Source: Cheiracanthium punctorium (Eukaryota; Arthropoda; Arachnida; Araneae; Cheiracanthiidae). Taken from it: a stretch of 64,000 nt of DNA. The stretch lies in NCBI GenBank assembly GCA_038373885.1, contig JAWZYV010013030.1, forward strand, positions 558,001-622,000, in the 5' to 3' direction. The notes under the pieces are model-generated. The model searched no databases. It saw only the letters and a list, made by a program, of their open reading frames with translations, and was not told the DNA's origin. Below are positions 10,821-21,085 of this stretch, in pieces; position 1 is the first letter of the stretch, and every line of letters begins with the position of its first letter. The position numbers and the translations under genes are program-made.

Positions 10821-11267
10821 GGGCCGTGGTAGCCCAGTGGTTAAGGCGTTGGACTCGTAACCGGAAGGTTATGGGTTCGATACCGGCGTACCACTAAAGA
10901 CTGCGGTGTACGTGCACGCTAAATCCGTGGTTCCGAAAGTCCTCTCGTCGGTCGCTAGCAGTTTCCGAGGGGTGTCAATATTCAGAAATCCCCCACCTTC
11001 TGATGAGGTTCCAAATTGTGTCGGGAAAGGACGTATATGTAGCTCTAAGCAGGGGCGTAGCCGGGGGGGGGGGGATATCGGGATATATACCCCCCCGAAA
11101 TTTTTGGATTAGTGATGAAATTCCGTCTATTTATACACATATAAGTTCATATCCCCCCCCGAAAAATTTTCCAGGCGCATATGCCCCCCCCCCCGAAAAG
11201 TTTTCCTGGATACGCGCCTGGCTCTAAGCGACACATTCAGAGACGCGAGCTGTCCTCTCCTGGCAAA
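10821..11267 (+). mobile_element. tRNA-derived SINE, interrupted by a hAT MITE
   Basis: The head carries pol III-like boxes: A-box-like GTAGCCCAGTGGTTAAGG near 10829-10846 and B-box GGTTCGATACC at 10873-10883. The tRNA-like cloverleaf is imperfect (mispaired anticodon stem), so this is not a working tRNA gene. Direct repeats of CAAGCTGCTTAA(..)GAA at 10806-10820 and 11268-11284 bound the insertion, consistent with LINE-assisted retroposition. Removing the MITE at 11050-11220 and one 8-bp duplication leaves about 268 bp of SINE. Confidence 0.75.
11050..11220. mobile_element. hAT-type MITE nested in a SINE
   Basis: The 171-bp insertion has ends CAGGGGCGTAGCCGGG and CCTGGATACGCGCCTG and a perfect 8-bp duplication GCTCTAAG at 11042-11049 and 11221-11228. 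Inside are CCCCCCCGAAA(A)TTTT motifs repeated three times. It interrupts the body of the SINE at 10821-11267 and is therefore younger than it. Confidence 0.9.
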
Positions 11268-11284
11268 CAAGCTGCTTAAAAGAA

Positions 11285-12672
11285 ACATTGCACATTGCAA
11301 CATAATTGCAACATAACTGACACACATGCTGTTTCTGTAAAATGTATTAGACATGAAAAAAATGTTATTAATCCAAGTTTTACTATGTATAACAAGTTTA
11401 ACTAATATGGCTACTCCATGCTCCAAAATAACTGCCATCGGAAAAATGTAAATCATCTACTTATCCTTCCCTTGTCTGAATATATCGACACTTTCTGCTC
11501 TAAATTACCATTATAAAAAAAGTATCGCTGTATGTGGATAGTACGTATGTTTACAATGTCATATAACATGCTTGAACTACTCTGACAGACAGTTGACGAT
11601 AGATTGCTACTGTCATAATATGAGTGCATTTGTTTCGAAAGTTGTTCAAATAAGCTTCTGCCACTTACTTTAAATAATCGTCGCTTTTTTCTTAACTGTT
11701 TACAATGAACAATGTCATAACTTTTATCAACTCCCTTGGGATGCTCTGACATCATAAGAAAATTATAAGGAGGGAAAATCAAGCAGGAAGTCAGAAAAAT
11801 TTTCAAGTTGTTCAACTACAGCTTTCTTTCACACACAGGGGCTCATTCAACTTTATGCATTGATGGCTAATTCGCAATTTATTATTCCCTTGCTATTCCT
11901 CCCCCCCTTCCCCGTCTTTATTTTTACGGGCAAAGTGGTTGAACGACAGTAAAATAGAAAATTCAGAGTAAACCTTTTGTTTCTTCTTTTTCTTTTTTGA
12001 TTTTTTTTTTTTCTCTCACACCAAAGTTACAAGATATCCAGATGAAAAACGCAAACCACACTCAATTATTTCCACCATTGTTTGACGGAGCTGAAACTAC
12101 TTAATAAGCTAAACTTGGTGCCATGTTGGGACAATAAAAGAATGGATTCATGCTTGTATAAAAAAACAGAATAAAAATAAAATTTAGGGTTGCAGCAGGA
12201 AAAGAGCCAATGAGCGACGTCGAAAGTGAAATTGTTTGATTAGATTGGTTGTTTTTTTAAATAGTTCTTTCGGGGTGTAAAAATTAGATGTTTCTTGGGA
12301 ACTGACCTTGACTCTCCAATTCGTTTCCACTCTGAGGAGGATTCGCAGTGCGAAGACAGATGGACAGGTTACTAATTAGGTGCGAATAATTTAAATATGT
12401 TAGCAATTGTAACTGTCACTGTGATTGGTTTCATTTTTTTTCACCTTCGGTTTTGTGCGTCATAACATGTTAGGAGATCATACCAGCCTAGTTTAATCCT
12501 CTCCCGCTACCCCTCCCTTCTGACAAGATTATTTTATTTTCATGCGTATTTATTTTAATGGCTTGTATCAAACAGGTATATGGAAGGAAACAGACATTGT
12601 AACAAAAGAATGTAGCAAAGGGCCAGGCGCTTGCAGTAATAGAATTGCTAGCGAATTTCTTACAGGCGCAAT
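11285..12672. other. no gene seen
   Basis: Minus-strand frames at 11127-11456 (overlapping the SINE) and 11453-11815 (120 codons) have no domain I recognise. The sequence is otherwise AT-rich, with a T/C-rich patch near 11890-12015. Confidence 0.35.
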
Positions 12673-12676
12673 TTAA

Positions 12677-13115
12677 CCCTCTAACGCGCAGTGTTCGCGC
12701 TCTGGGAACACCCAACTCTGACGTTTTGACTGTTGCCAATCACGAAGAACAGATTTGATTTCTATAAAAATAGTTGCGGGTGACATAGCTCCACGAAAAT
12801 CCTTTACTTTTTAGCACGTCACTTCCCGTCAAAAAATGGCCACGATTACTTTTAACAGCACTGACATCTGCTGAAAAATGGAAGAATGCGAGAACAGCTG
12901 GATAGATTGCCCAATGCTGAAGAAAGGGCAGCCGTTGCCATCGTTCGACTTAACTACCAGCAAGATGGCGGACGATCGAAACGTTCATCACGTGCCACAG
13001 ATCTGGAGACCCTTTTTTGACGCAGCTGACTGTGCCGGCACAGCCAGCACAGTCAGCTGCGTCAGTTAATGAGAGCAGCACAGTTAATGAGTCCAAATTT
13101 TGTTGAAAGAATGTT
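12677..13115 (-). mobile_element. family P MITE, copy 1 (single-arm type)
   Basis: Reversed copy: it starts with the right-hand end (CCCTCTAACGCGCAGTG) after TTAA at 12673-12676. The common segments follow: GGGAACACC, the ATGGAAGAATGCGAGAACAG block, and one copy of the arm (ACTACCAGCAAGATGGCGG). Unlike most copies it has no inverted second arm. It continues into GACGCAGCTGACTGTGC, a short palindrome, and then CTCATTAACTG-type sequence (in complement) shared only with copy 3 at 28182. The far terminal repeat is eroded, so the right boundary is approximate. Confidence 0.75.
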
Positions 13116-13119
13116 GCCA

Positions 13120-13617
13120 AAATCAAGAGGTGAAACACAGGTGTTGCCAGAAATCGAATGTGTAATAGCAGAATTAAGATTATAAAAGTGTTGCCAGAAA
13201 CAGTAGTGTAAAATTATTTGACAGTGTTAAAATACAGGTATATTATTTAAATTAGCATAAGGCTATATTAATCAAATTAAAATTATAATTATTGAATAAT
13301 AATAAATTGATGGTATAGCCAATTAAATATTAATAAAATTATTGTATTTAAAACTCTAATGAATATATGTACTAGCTAATTTCATACATTTAGTTTATTC
13401 AGAAATTTATTCTAATATTGAGAGAGAATATTAAAAAAATAAAATTAGAATTAAAAATGTATAGTCACTGAATAAGAGCTCCCCCCCTTTTTTTTTCTCT
13501 TCCAAATATATTTATGCATGCATATACACATCCAGAGAGTTTTTTTTTTTTTTTTACTCTTTTTATAATAGTAAGAAAAGCTTCCTCCTCCCGACCCAGT
13601 CATCCAGTTACAGCCTT
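13120..13617. other. no gene seen
   Basis: AT-rich, with poly-C and poly-T runs near 13480-13555, leading into the (TA)n tract that received the Tc1 element. Confidence 0.4.
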
Positions 13618-13642
13618 AAATATATATATATATATATATATA
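13618..13642. repeat. (TA)n tract at the Tc1 left flank
   Basis: About 12 TA units. The last TA (13641-13642) is one side of the Tc1 target duplication. Confidence 0.9.
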
Positions 13643-13698
13643 CACTGCTGGCCACCCAAATTGCAACACCAAGAAAAACAAGAGATATCACAACAAAA

Positions 13699-13704
13699 TT
13701 TATT
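13699..13704 (-). terminator. AATAAA poly(A) signal of the Tc1 transposase
   Basis: AATAAA on the minus strand, about 75 bp past the stop codon at 13779 and inside the element, just before the terminal repeat. Confidence 0.55.
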
Positions 13705-13778
13705 GTGTAGATAACATGTTGACCAAGTAACAAATGATTAAATTTACAGCATTCTATGAAGCGTGGTTCCTGCCAAAA

Positions 13779-14819
13779 TCAGTACCCAGAGTAGCCGCCG
13801 TTGTTGGAGATCACAGCTGCCACACGCCTCGGCATTGATTCAAAGAGACTTTGAATGTGTTCTTGGGGTACAGCAGACCAAGCAGCTTCCACACGTTGCC
13901 AAAGTTGATCTGGTGTGACAGCTGGGGATGAACTCTGGGTCAGTCGTTGAGCAACCATGGACCACATGTTTTCTATCGGCGAAAGATCCGGAGAGCGCGC
14001 CGGCCAGGGAAGCAATTCAATCTGGTGATTGACGAAGAACCCTTGGACAATGCGTGCCACGTGTGGCCGTGCATTATCCTGCTGAAATATGGCTGTTGGC
14101 AAGCCCTGAAGGTAAGAAAGGACAACTGGCTCCAACACCTCGGAGATGTAGCGCTGGCTGGTTAAAGTACCGGCAATGCGTACTAGAGGAGTGCGAGAGA
14201 GATATCCGATACCGCCCCATACCATAATACCCGGTGCAGGACCAGTGTGACGGTGCATAATGCAGCTGTTCAGCATCCTCTCTCCACGGTGTCTCCAGAC
14301 TCGAATCCGACCGTCGTGGTGTTGCATACAGAAGCGTGACTCGTCAGTAAAGAGAATTTCATTCCATTCTGTCGTCCACATCCTTCTTTCATCGCACCAT
14401 TGGCGGCGGAGACGTCTGTGGTTCCGCGTCAGAGGTAGACAAAGCAACGGACGTCTTGCGGACAGACCATTCTGCTGTAAACGGCGTCGAATGGTACGCG
14501 CAGACACTGGATGATGCGTTACAGACTGAATCTGCTGTGATATGGTTCGTGATGTGACTGAGCGGTCCGTCACTGCCATGCGTACAATCTGCCTGTCATC
14601 ACGTGACGTGGTGCACTGAGGTCGATGCGGTCGATCACGTCTGTCCGTCGTACCCTCCTGCACCCAACGATCACATATCCGCATCACAGTTGTTTGGTTT
14701 CGTCCAATACGACGACCGATTTCCCTGAAAGATAACCCACAATCTCGGTATGCCACTATCCTTCCTCTGTCAAACTCGGATACTTGATCAAAAGATGATC
14801 GTTGTTTCCTACGAGGCAT
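13779..14819 (-). CDS. Tc1-family DD34E transposase, intact
   Basis: This is a 346-residue transposase, the usual length for Tc1-like enzymes, which cut and paste their own element at TA sites in the nucleus. Residues 8-52 form the first helix-turn-helix (FDRGRIVAYRDCGLSFREIG; TTVMRICDRW). A GRPR-like basic stretch (RDRPHRP, 61-67) is followed by a second HTH at about 75-118 (TSRTISQQI, VSARTIRRRL). The DDE catalytic domain has D159 in LFTDESRF, D248 in FQQDNARPHVA and E283 in SPIENMW. Exactly 34 residues separate the second D and the E. The domain also has the glycine-rich MVWGGIGY at 199-206 and SPDLSPIE. There is no internal stop or frameshift. The start is the first ATG after the leader and begins MPRRKQRSSF, a basic N-terminus typical of the family. 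The frames on the opposite strand here are shadows. Confidence 0.97.
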   Translation of the reverse strand: MPRRKQRSSFDQVSEFDRGRIVAYRDCGLSFREIGRRIGRNQTTVMRICDRWVQEGTTDRRDRPHRPQCTTSRDDRQIVRMAVTDRSVTSRTISQQIQSVTHHPVSARTIRRRLQQNGLSARRPLLCLPLTRNHRRLRRQWCDERRMWTTEWNEILFTDESRFCMQHHDGRIRVWRHRGERMLNSCIMHRHTGPAPGIMVWGGIGYLSRTPLVRIAGTLTSQRYISEVLEPVVLSYLQGLPTAIFQQDNARPHVARIVQGFFVNHQIELLPWPARSPDLSPIENMWSMVAQRLTQSSSPAVTPDQLWQRVEAAWSAVPQEHIQSLFESMPRRVAAVISNNGGYSGY

Positions 14820-14892
14820 AATTTATCGTTTTTTTGAAAAAAAAGCAAGAAAAACACAATTGCTGTACTTGAAACCGTCGAAATCTCCAAGC

Positions 14893-14900
14893 CTTAAATA
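14893..14900 (-). promoter_or_regulatory. TATA-like box upstream of the Tc1 transposase
   Basis: TATTTAAG on the minus strand, about 75 bp upstream of the ATG and within the element's leader. The spacing suits a core promoter driving the transposase. Inference from the motif only. Confidence 0.4.
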
Positions 14901-15065
14901 GCGCTTTGAGGTGGCGCCACAGGCGCGCTTGATGTGCGTCTGCGCTGAAATTCTAATCATTTGCATATCTCACCTCAGCTAATGCATGTTGTAAATTTCA
15001 TATTATTTGCATGCTTCCTTCAGGGTGTTGCATTTACGATGGCCAGCAGTGTATATATATATATA

Positions 15066-15471
15066 TGTCGTGTGTGAGTGGTTTAGGAACAGCACAAACG
15101 GCAACGTCCATCTGGATTGTTTTATTGAGGCATATTTACAAATTATATACAGAGGAGTTAGGAAATCTCTCGAAGTCAGGAAGAGCTGCTCTGCGGTAGA
15201 TGTCTCCTGGTTTTGTTTGTTAAGTTCACAGAGTGTCCACTAGGCGGCAGCTCTGTCTGTCCATCATCTAGTTGGTCTACAAAACCATAACAAAATCCTC
15301 ATTTGCTAAATTAGAAGACATGGGAGGCGCCTGCTGGCGAGACACCCTTATGATTGACAAGTTAGACCCTCCTAGGCAACAAGTATTGCACCATGTTTTG
15401 AAATTACAATTTATAGTCCAGATGCCCCCAAAGTGAAAGATGTTTTTAATTAAATGATCGCTTGTATGACA
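15066..15471 (-). mobile_element. LTR of a retrotransposon (solo-type), minus strand
   Basis: On the minus strand a ~406-bp unit begins TGTCATACAAGC and ends CACTCACACACGACA (TG...CA). It contains an AATAAA poly(A) signal in CTCAATAAAACAATCC, near 15119-15124. Just upstream of its start (15472-15527 on the plus strand) lies the purine-rich TTAAAAAGGGGGGATA, exactly where a polypurine tract sits before a 3' LTR. No gag or pol coding sequence is present. Both flanks are (TA)n, so the target duplication cannot be read securely (TATAT/ATATA). The superfamily is unknown. Confidence 0.65.
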
Positions 15472-15527
15472 TATCCCCCCTTTTTAAGCTTGTATGACAT
15501 ATCCCCCCTTTTTAAGCTTGTATGACA
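15472..15527 (-). repeat. 28-bp tandem repeat of polypurine tract + LTR start
   Basis: Two exact 28-bp units. Each is a purine-rich tract followed by TGTCATACAAGC when read on the minus strand, so the first 12 bases of the LTR occur three times in a row (ending at 15471, 15499 and 15527 on the plus strand). It looks like a template-switch or slippage product at the PPT/LTR junction. Confidence 0.85.
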
Positions 15528-15637
15528 TATATATATATATATCCCAAAACAAGATGAAAAATTACTTTAAACCGGACAACTTCAGGAAGGTACCGGCGTC
15601 CGTGTACTTTTTTTTCCTTCATATTTTTTCATAGTTG

Positions 15638-15639
<2 letters not shown>

Positions 15640-15685
<46 letters not shown>
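15640..15685. repeat. (AT)23 microsatellite
   Basis: About 23 perfect AT units. It forms part of a TA-rich zone that also received the Tc1 element and the LTR. Confidence 0.97.
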
Positions 15686-15687
<2 letters not shown>

Positions 15688-15689
15688 AT

Positions 15690-18573
15690 CCAAAAATAAA
15701 AAGAGCGAAATTCATTTGAAAGTATTATGAAAGGGCTGTGGTGGGGGCTACATATACCTGCCTTATGTGCAGTGCAGATACGCCCCCAATTGTTAGCGTT
15801 ATTTTGTTTCCGCTCCTAAATTCTTGTGGGAGAGATAGTTCTGGCACAGACAAAGGTGTGAAATTCTCACCACGTACAAAGAAAACACGAAGAATGATTT
15901 TTCATCGAAAATTGCTCGGTGGTGCGAAATTTAAAATCACGCCCCAGTTTTTATCCACTCACCCATAACAGGTACTGTCTGCGATTATGAAGCCCCCAGA
16001 ATGTATTTATATGACTAAAATCATTTTGGATTTTCTGGGGCGACTAGAAACGCCCATGGCGACCAAATTCGCCTACACGGCAAAAAGAAAAACAGTGGCT
16101 GATAAATAGCCAAAACTGGCATTGCTACGCCCCCCACAGAGGAAAAGGCTTTCACGGTCATCACCAGGGGTTCTAAAGGTATATGACAAAAAACATAGAT
16201 GAAGCAATATTACTCACTTATCGCACTTTGTGTAAGCTTGTTATACACCCAGGACATAAAGAATAAATAAAAATATGAAATATCAAAAGAATGAAAATTC
16301 ATCCATCGTTGCCTTAAGAGTTAAATAGGTGCTCAAGGCATTTTTACGTAATGAGGCCCAGAACATAGCATGTTTGCTTCACGCAGTGCACTACAATAGA
16401 AGTCTATTTATTCGATATTTAGACCCCCAACAGGTGATAAGTGATTACTGGAGGTTGAAATGCCGTCCTCTTCAGAGAGCAAAAGTCAATGAGACGCGAT
16501 GCATCTAAGTCTTGTTAATTTTTTCATTGTGAAATGAAGAGTTATGTGTGACAGTGTTTCATCTTAATAGCTTCATAGACATTTCATACTAAAAATAATT
16601 TTTCTCTCTCTCGGTGTAGCAAGTTCATACTAATAAGACAGCATTAGTTTGCGAATAGCTGCTTTTTAGTAGACATTATTTTATATGTCAGTGCCGATTT
16701 CTGACTATGGGCTGTTGTGCAGCAACCCCATCTTAGTTCATAAGCCCATAAATCCATGCTACAAGATATTGAATGAAACCAAAATGAATGCCTTTGTTAC
16801 AGGATTTTTGAATACTCAATTTATTGATTACGGTCACAACTTTGAGTCTAAGTTAATTATTTAACTTTTGATGATGCTTCTTCCAATTTGAAGCATTACT
16901 AAATGCGATCTAGAGATGTAATGACCTACTAGACTTCTGCACATTCTTTTATAGACATTGTATGTTCCCTTTTGTACCTACTGTCATTAAGAATTAGAAC
17001 AACCAACCTTTATATTTGGTTATACATGCCATTTGCGTTATTTATAATACATAACATTTGTGATCGTTGTCAAATTTCTACAAACATTCTATAGGAATGT
17101 GTAATCATTTTCGGATCCGTTTAACTGTAACAGAAATCCCCTGCAAGCTGGGTTGCCTCAAGTTTAATAAGAACTTGTATTTAAGTAAACGTATGTTTAT
17201 TGACTAATGGCAAATCTCATGTCTGTCTATATACTGATAGACTATTTTGTGCCTGTTTCAATATTAGACCATTTATTCAATAAGTATCACAAGTTCAGTT
17301 TTGTATGCGCATTGTATGTTCTCTGTATGCTGAAAGCATCGTTTTAAGAACTTTGTGTTAAGAGATCTAGCAAGATTTATCTGCAACAATCGAAAGTCTA
17401 TTCGAATCTTCATCATTTACAAATGGCTCGATCGCTGCTTAAGAGATGGTGACATTGTTATATGTCGCAAGCGGCTCTTATGAGATTACAGAGCTAATTA
17501 CCAACATCGGTATGTGTCTGCATTACATGCATAGAGAGAGAAAAAAGGTGAAAAACTTGATTCCATCCCACGATATCACAAGATACTCGTTTTGCTCATA
17601 ACTCGGTCATCCAATGCCAGCGGCTGGCCTTGGTATCATCTCTCTGAAGGAAAATACGCTTTGCCAGTAATTACTTTATAATGGTGTTACTTTTCTCGCT
17701 TTTCCATCTGATAAGCTAGCCTGTTTGAATGGATCCTTTTTCACTTGGTTACCTGCAGAAAGTATGCATAAGTACAGGGCGAAACCGGTTAGAAGGGGGG
17801 ATGCATTTTTTTTTCTGATTATCTGATTGGATAAAGGGGAGTTTAGGGAAATTTGCTGTCTCTAATTGGAGATATTCTAACATAGAAGATGAGATATCCG
17901 AAATCTGAAGCACACAATTGCTAGCAGTACTTTCATTAAGGGATTAAATGTTGTGTGTCCAGACGTAGATGTCAACGTAAATACTACTTTGTAAACTTTT
18001 ATGTGTCGAAATTTCATTTATGTGCAAATTCTGTTTCCTGTACTTTGGGTTTAACAGGTTTGCCTTATATCGCATCCATCTAATAAGAATCATTTAGTAC
18101 AGTATCTAAGAATCATTTAGTATAGTGTCAGCGCCGATACCTCATTTCTTTTAGGTATTGGTACTTTCACATTTTATAAGTATCGACAAAGTATCTGCTC
18201 CCAATATATCCGCTCGTTTTCTTCCGATACTTAGCTCTTCCCTTAAAACGTGTTTTAAATTTTTGTTAACAAAATTCACAAAAGAACTTAAGATTGGGGA
18301 TGATATCGATTTCAAAACTGAGAGCGGGGTTATTACCCTTGATATCGTTTGATATTTCAGAAGAGGAGAAAGGTTATGAAAAATTCATTTTTCGATAAAC
18401 ATGAATATAAACCCTTACTTAAATTGCTCATGCTTAAAGGCACGGTTACTTGCGCTCAGAGCCGAGCCGAAAAACAATATAGAGTAAGTCCAAACGGTGG
18501 AAAGGGCAGAATTTTTTTCTAAAGGACTTAAATCATTATCATTTTCTTAACAAAAATCGAAATGCCTTTCCAT
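15690..18573. other. no gene seen
   Basis: The first ~500 bp contain C-rich motifs such as GCTACGCCCCCCAC near 16119-16136, reminiscent of hAT MITE ends, but no pair of ends or duplication was found. A 23-bp unit (AAGAATCATTTAGTA...) occurs twice near 18086-18127. Otherwise AT-rich and unremarkable. Confidence 0.35.
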
Positions 18574-18576
18574 AAC

Positions 18577-18714
18577 GCAATCCAAAAGGGCAAGCAAAAT
18601 TTGCATGGCTGTCTTCTTTAAAACACATTATGTATTTTAATACATTTCCCTTAGTTTGGATACTATGACATAAAGTAAACATTTACGTAAATTTTACTTG
18701 CCCTTTTGGATAGC
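18577..18714. repeat. ~138-bp hairpin-forming inverted repeat
   Basis: The arm GCAATCCAAAAGGGCAAG(C)AAAAT at 18577-18600 and its complement ATTTTACTTGCCCTTTTGGAT at 18691-18711 match with a few mismatches. Weaker pairing continues inward. No flanking duplication was recognised. It could be a small foldback element or a transcribed hairpin. Confidence 0.65.
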
Positions 18715-18719
18715 GTGAC

Positions 18720-20934
18720 GCAAAAGATAAATTGTTAAAATAAATTCATTTGAACACATAATATAGGATCAGTGAAAGTGTGATATACTTGATAGTGTAT
18801 TAATTAATTTAAAGCATTGCTTGAATGTGTAAATCTTCTTTAGAAAATAAAACAAAAGTAATTGTAATGAATTTAAAAACAAATCTTATGAAGTCACTCC
18901 AGGGCTTCACTCAAAATTTGGTATCATTATTTTTAAGACCCACATTTAAAATTCATATAATATAAAGTAAAATGTTGCATCACAAACTTTTAACCCGTTA
19001 AGGATTTTTGCATGCGGATATCATTACCTTTTAGGGGTATGATCAGCAGCCTGTGCAACCTACGGGCCGTCCGCCTACAGCGACCAGCTGGTCCGCCACC
19101 GGGCCACTTCGCAACCAGCCTGTGCAACTTACTGCCGCTTTCGGTTTCCAAAGATTCTCCCCCTCCCCTACACACGGGTCGCTTCGCAACTTGCGAATTC
19201 CATCCAACTCCACCGTTACCCATACCACTCAATTGAAGTTCTTTTCAGTATTAATACGCGTGATTTAAATACTCCCATCGTTAAATTTGGATTTTTTTTT
19301 TTAAGCGAGTTTTCATAAATAAACCGCCGACATTACACTCCGATTTTAGCACCGATTAAAACCATATATTAATTTTTAAAAAATCGTTAGAGCGGATTTC
19401 GAGAAAAAGTTGGACACCAAATAATTTCACAAGTTACGGGTATATATATATATACATACACTATATACGGGTACACTATATATATATATAGAGTTCCGAG
19501 GTTTGGTGTAGGCTGCGTCTCTCGTGGAACTGCCGTTCTCCATTATAGTCCGCTTCTGCGAAAAGATAATTAAGTTTCGACCTATAACTTAGAGAACGCA
19601 TTTTTTAATAATGACTATAATTAAATGTCGTCATTAATTTTAAAAATAATTATGTAATAAAGTTAAAAGATTTTTTTTTTATAACTATAAGTAAATGGTG
19701 GTATGAGGATGAACACACTTCTTCATACCTACTCGGTTTTAAATCCTAGAACTTCAAGCTGATCTTGTATAAGAGGGCTTAGTTTTTGGCTGATTATCTA
19801 GATTGTAGGCTCAAATCTAAATTCGTACACAGATTAAATAATTTATAATTCAATATTAATCAATTTTAAATAATTTAATTTAATAATAATTTATAATTCA
19901 AATTTTCAATAGATTAAGGAATTATAAATTAAATGCTTCAATCAGGTATAAAAGTACAAAAATATTTTATATGTATCATAATCGAAAAAAGAAAAATGTA
20001 GATTCTAGTAATCCGTCATACAAGGGTGCTTTTACAGCTAAAAGATTTTTTACGATCTTTGCACATGAAAAAACAATACGGCATAAAAATAATTCTTATT
20101 TGTATTAATGAAGACTATACGCAATACATTTCATTTTTATTTCATGCTTTTGTGTGATTAAAACACATTAAAAACATGAAATCGGGCGAATATGGTTTCT
20201 CTACCAGCGACACTTTGGCATTTCTTGAATTAAAGCTATTCTGGATTTGGATATTCAGGATCTAAAAAATAGAAGAAAAAAACACTAGTTCTCTTAAAAC
20301 TATGGAAATAACTTTATCGGTGATATTTAGTTAAAAGAAATAGTAATTTTTATTTTAGTTGTTAGATCGATAAATGTTCATAACTTAATCTTGGGACTTT
20401 GCTAATTATTTTGCCCTTTAATTAGTTTAACCAGTAGTCCACCTTAAAAAAATCAGTAGGTTTTCACCATAAAATAACATTTATTTATTATCATTATTAT
20501 TTAAATCATAGCAAAGGAAAAAATATTCCAGGTATTTCAAACTGTTTCCTAAAACTTTTGCTGCTTATTTATTAAAATATTCACTTTTTTAAAAAAAAGG
20601 TTTAGCAGAAATCATAATTTAATCCTTTCAGACCTGGCGTCCTTAACTGAGGACACAAAGTTTAAAAGGATATTGTACGTAATTGTAAGTAAATACCAAT
20701 GATTTAAGTTTAAAAGGTTGTGTTCATTTACACGCTTAAATCTACTGAGTAAAATAATAATCAAACGCAGTATATTTTTACTCAATTTTAACTTCAAACA
20801 GCCATTCTCCCGATTGAGTAAAATTTGCTCCATTAATCGACAAAAATCAATGGAGCGAAAAATTCTCAATTTTTGAGCATTATACAACAACTCCATTTAG
20901 GCTAAATAATAATCAAAAAAGAGGAGTGTCTGTC
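18720..20934. other. no gene seen; GC-rich patch at 19019-19230
   Basis: The GC-rich patch contains CAGCCTGTGCAAC twice about 70 bp apart, and CTTCGCAAC three times. It is open in several frames on both strands, so no frame stands out. The rest is AT-rich, with a perfect 8-bp-arm hairpin (GCTCCATT...AATGGAGC) near 20828-20857. Confidence 0.35.
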
Positions 20935-21085
20935 CGTTATTGATTAATATAATTGTACTCAATAATGATTATTATTTAAGCTATAGAATGGGCGTTTTTA
21001 CAAAATCAATCCTTTTTCAATTAATATATCTGTACTCAATTAAGATTATTATTTTAAGCTAGAAAAAGGGTGTTTTATGAAAATT
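20935..21085. repeat. ~75-bp direct repeat, two units
   Basis: Unit landmarks: TTAATATA(A/T)(T/C)TGTACTCAAT, GATTATTATTT(T)AAGCTA, GGG(C/T)GTTTT. The units differ by scattered substitutions, so this is an old tandem duplication. Confidence 0.7.

Larger units (their letters stand above)
13643..15051 (-). mobile_element. complete Tc1-type transposon
   Basis: The 1409-bp element has terminal repeats CACTGCTGGCCA(n8)GCAACACC on both ends (12 perfect bases, a mismatched spacer, then 8 more matches). It is flanked by TA at 13641-13642 and 15052-15053, inside a (TA)n tract. The single gene fills most of it on the minus strand, with its 5' leader of about 230 bp on the right side. Intact ends, an intact frame and a TA target make it structurally autonomous. 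Whether it is active cannot be told from one copy. Confidence 0.95.

Noticed and set aside
10821..10893. Functional tRNA gene
   Set aside because: A and B boxes are present, but the anticodon stem is mispaired, a SINE body follows, and flanking direct repeats show retroposition.
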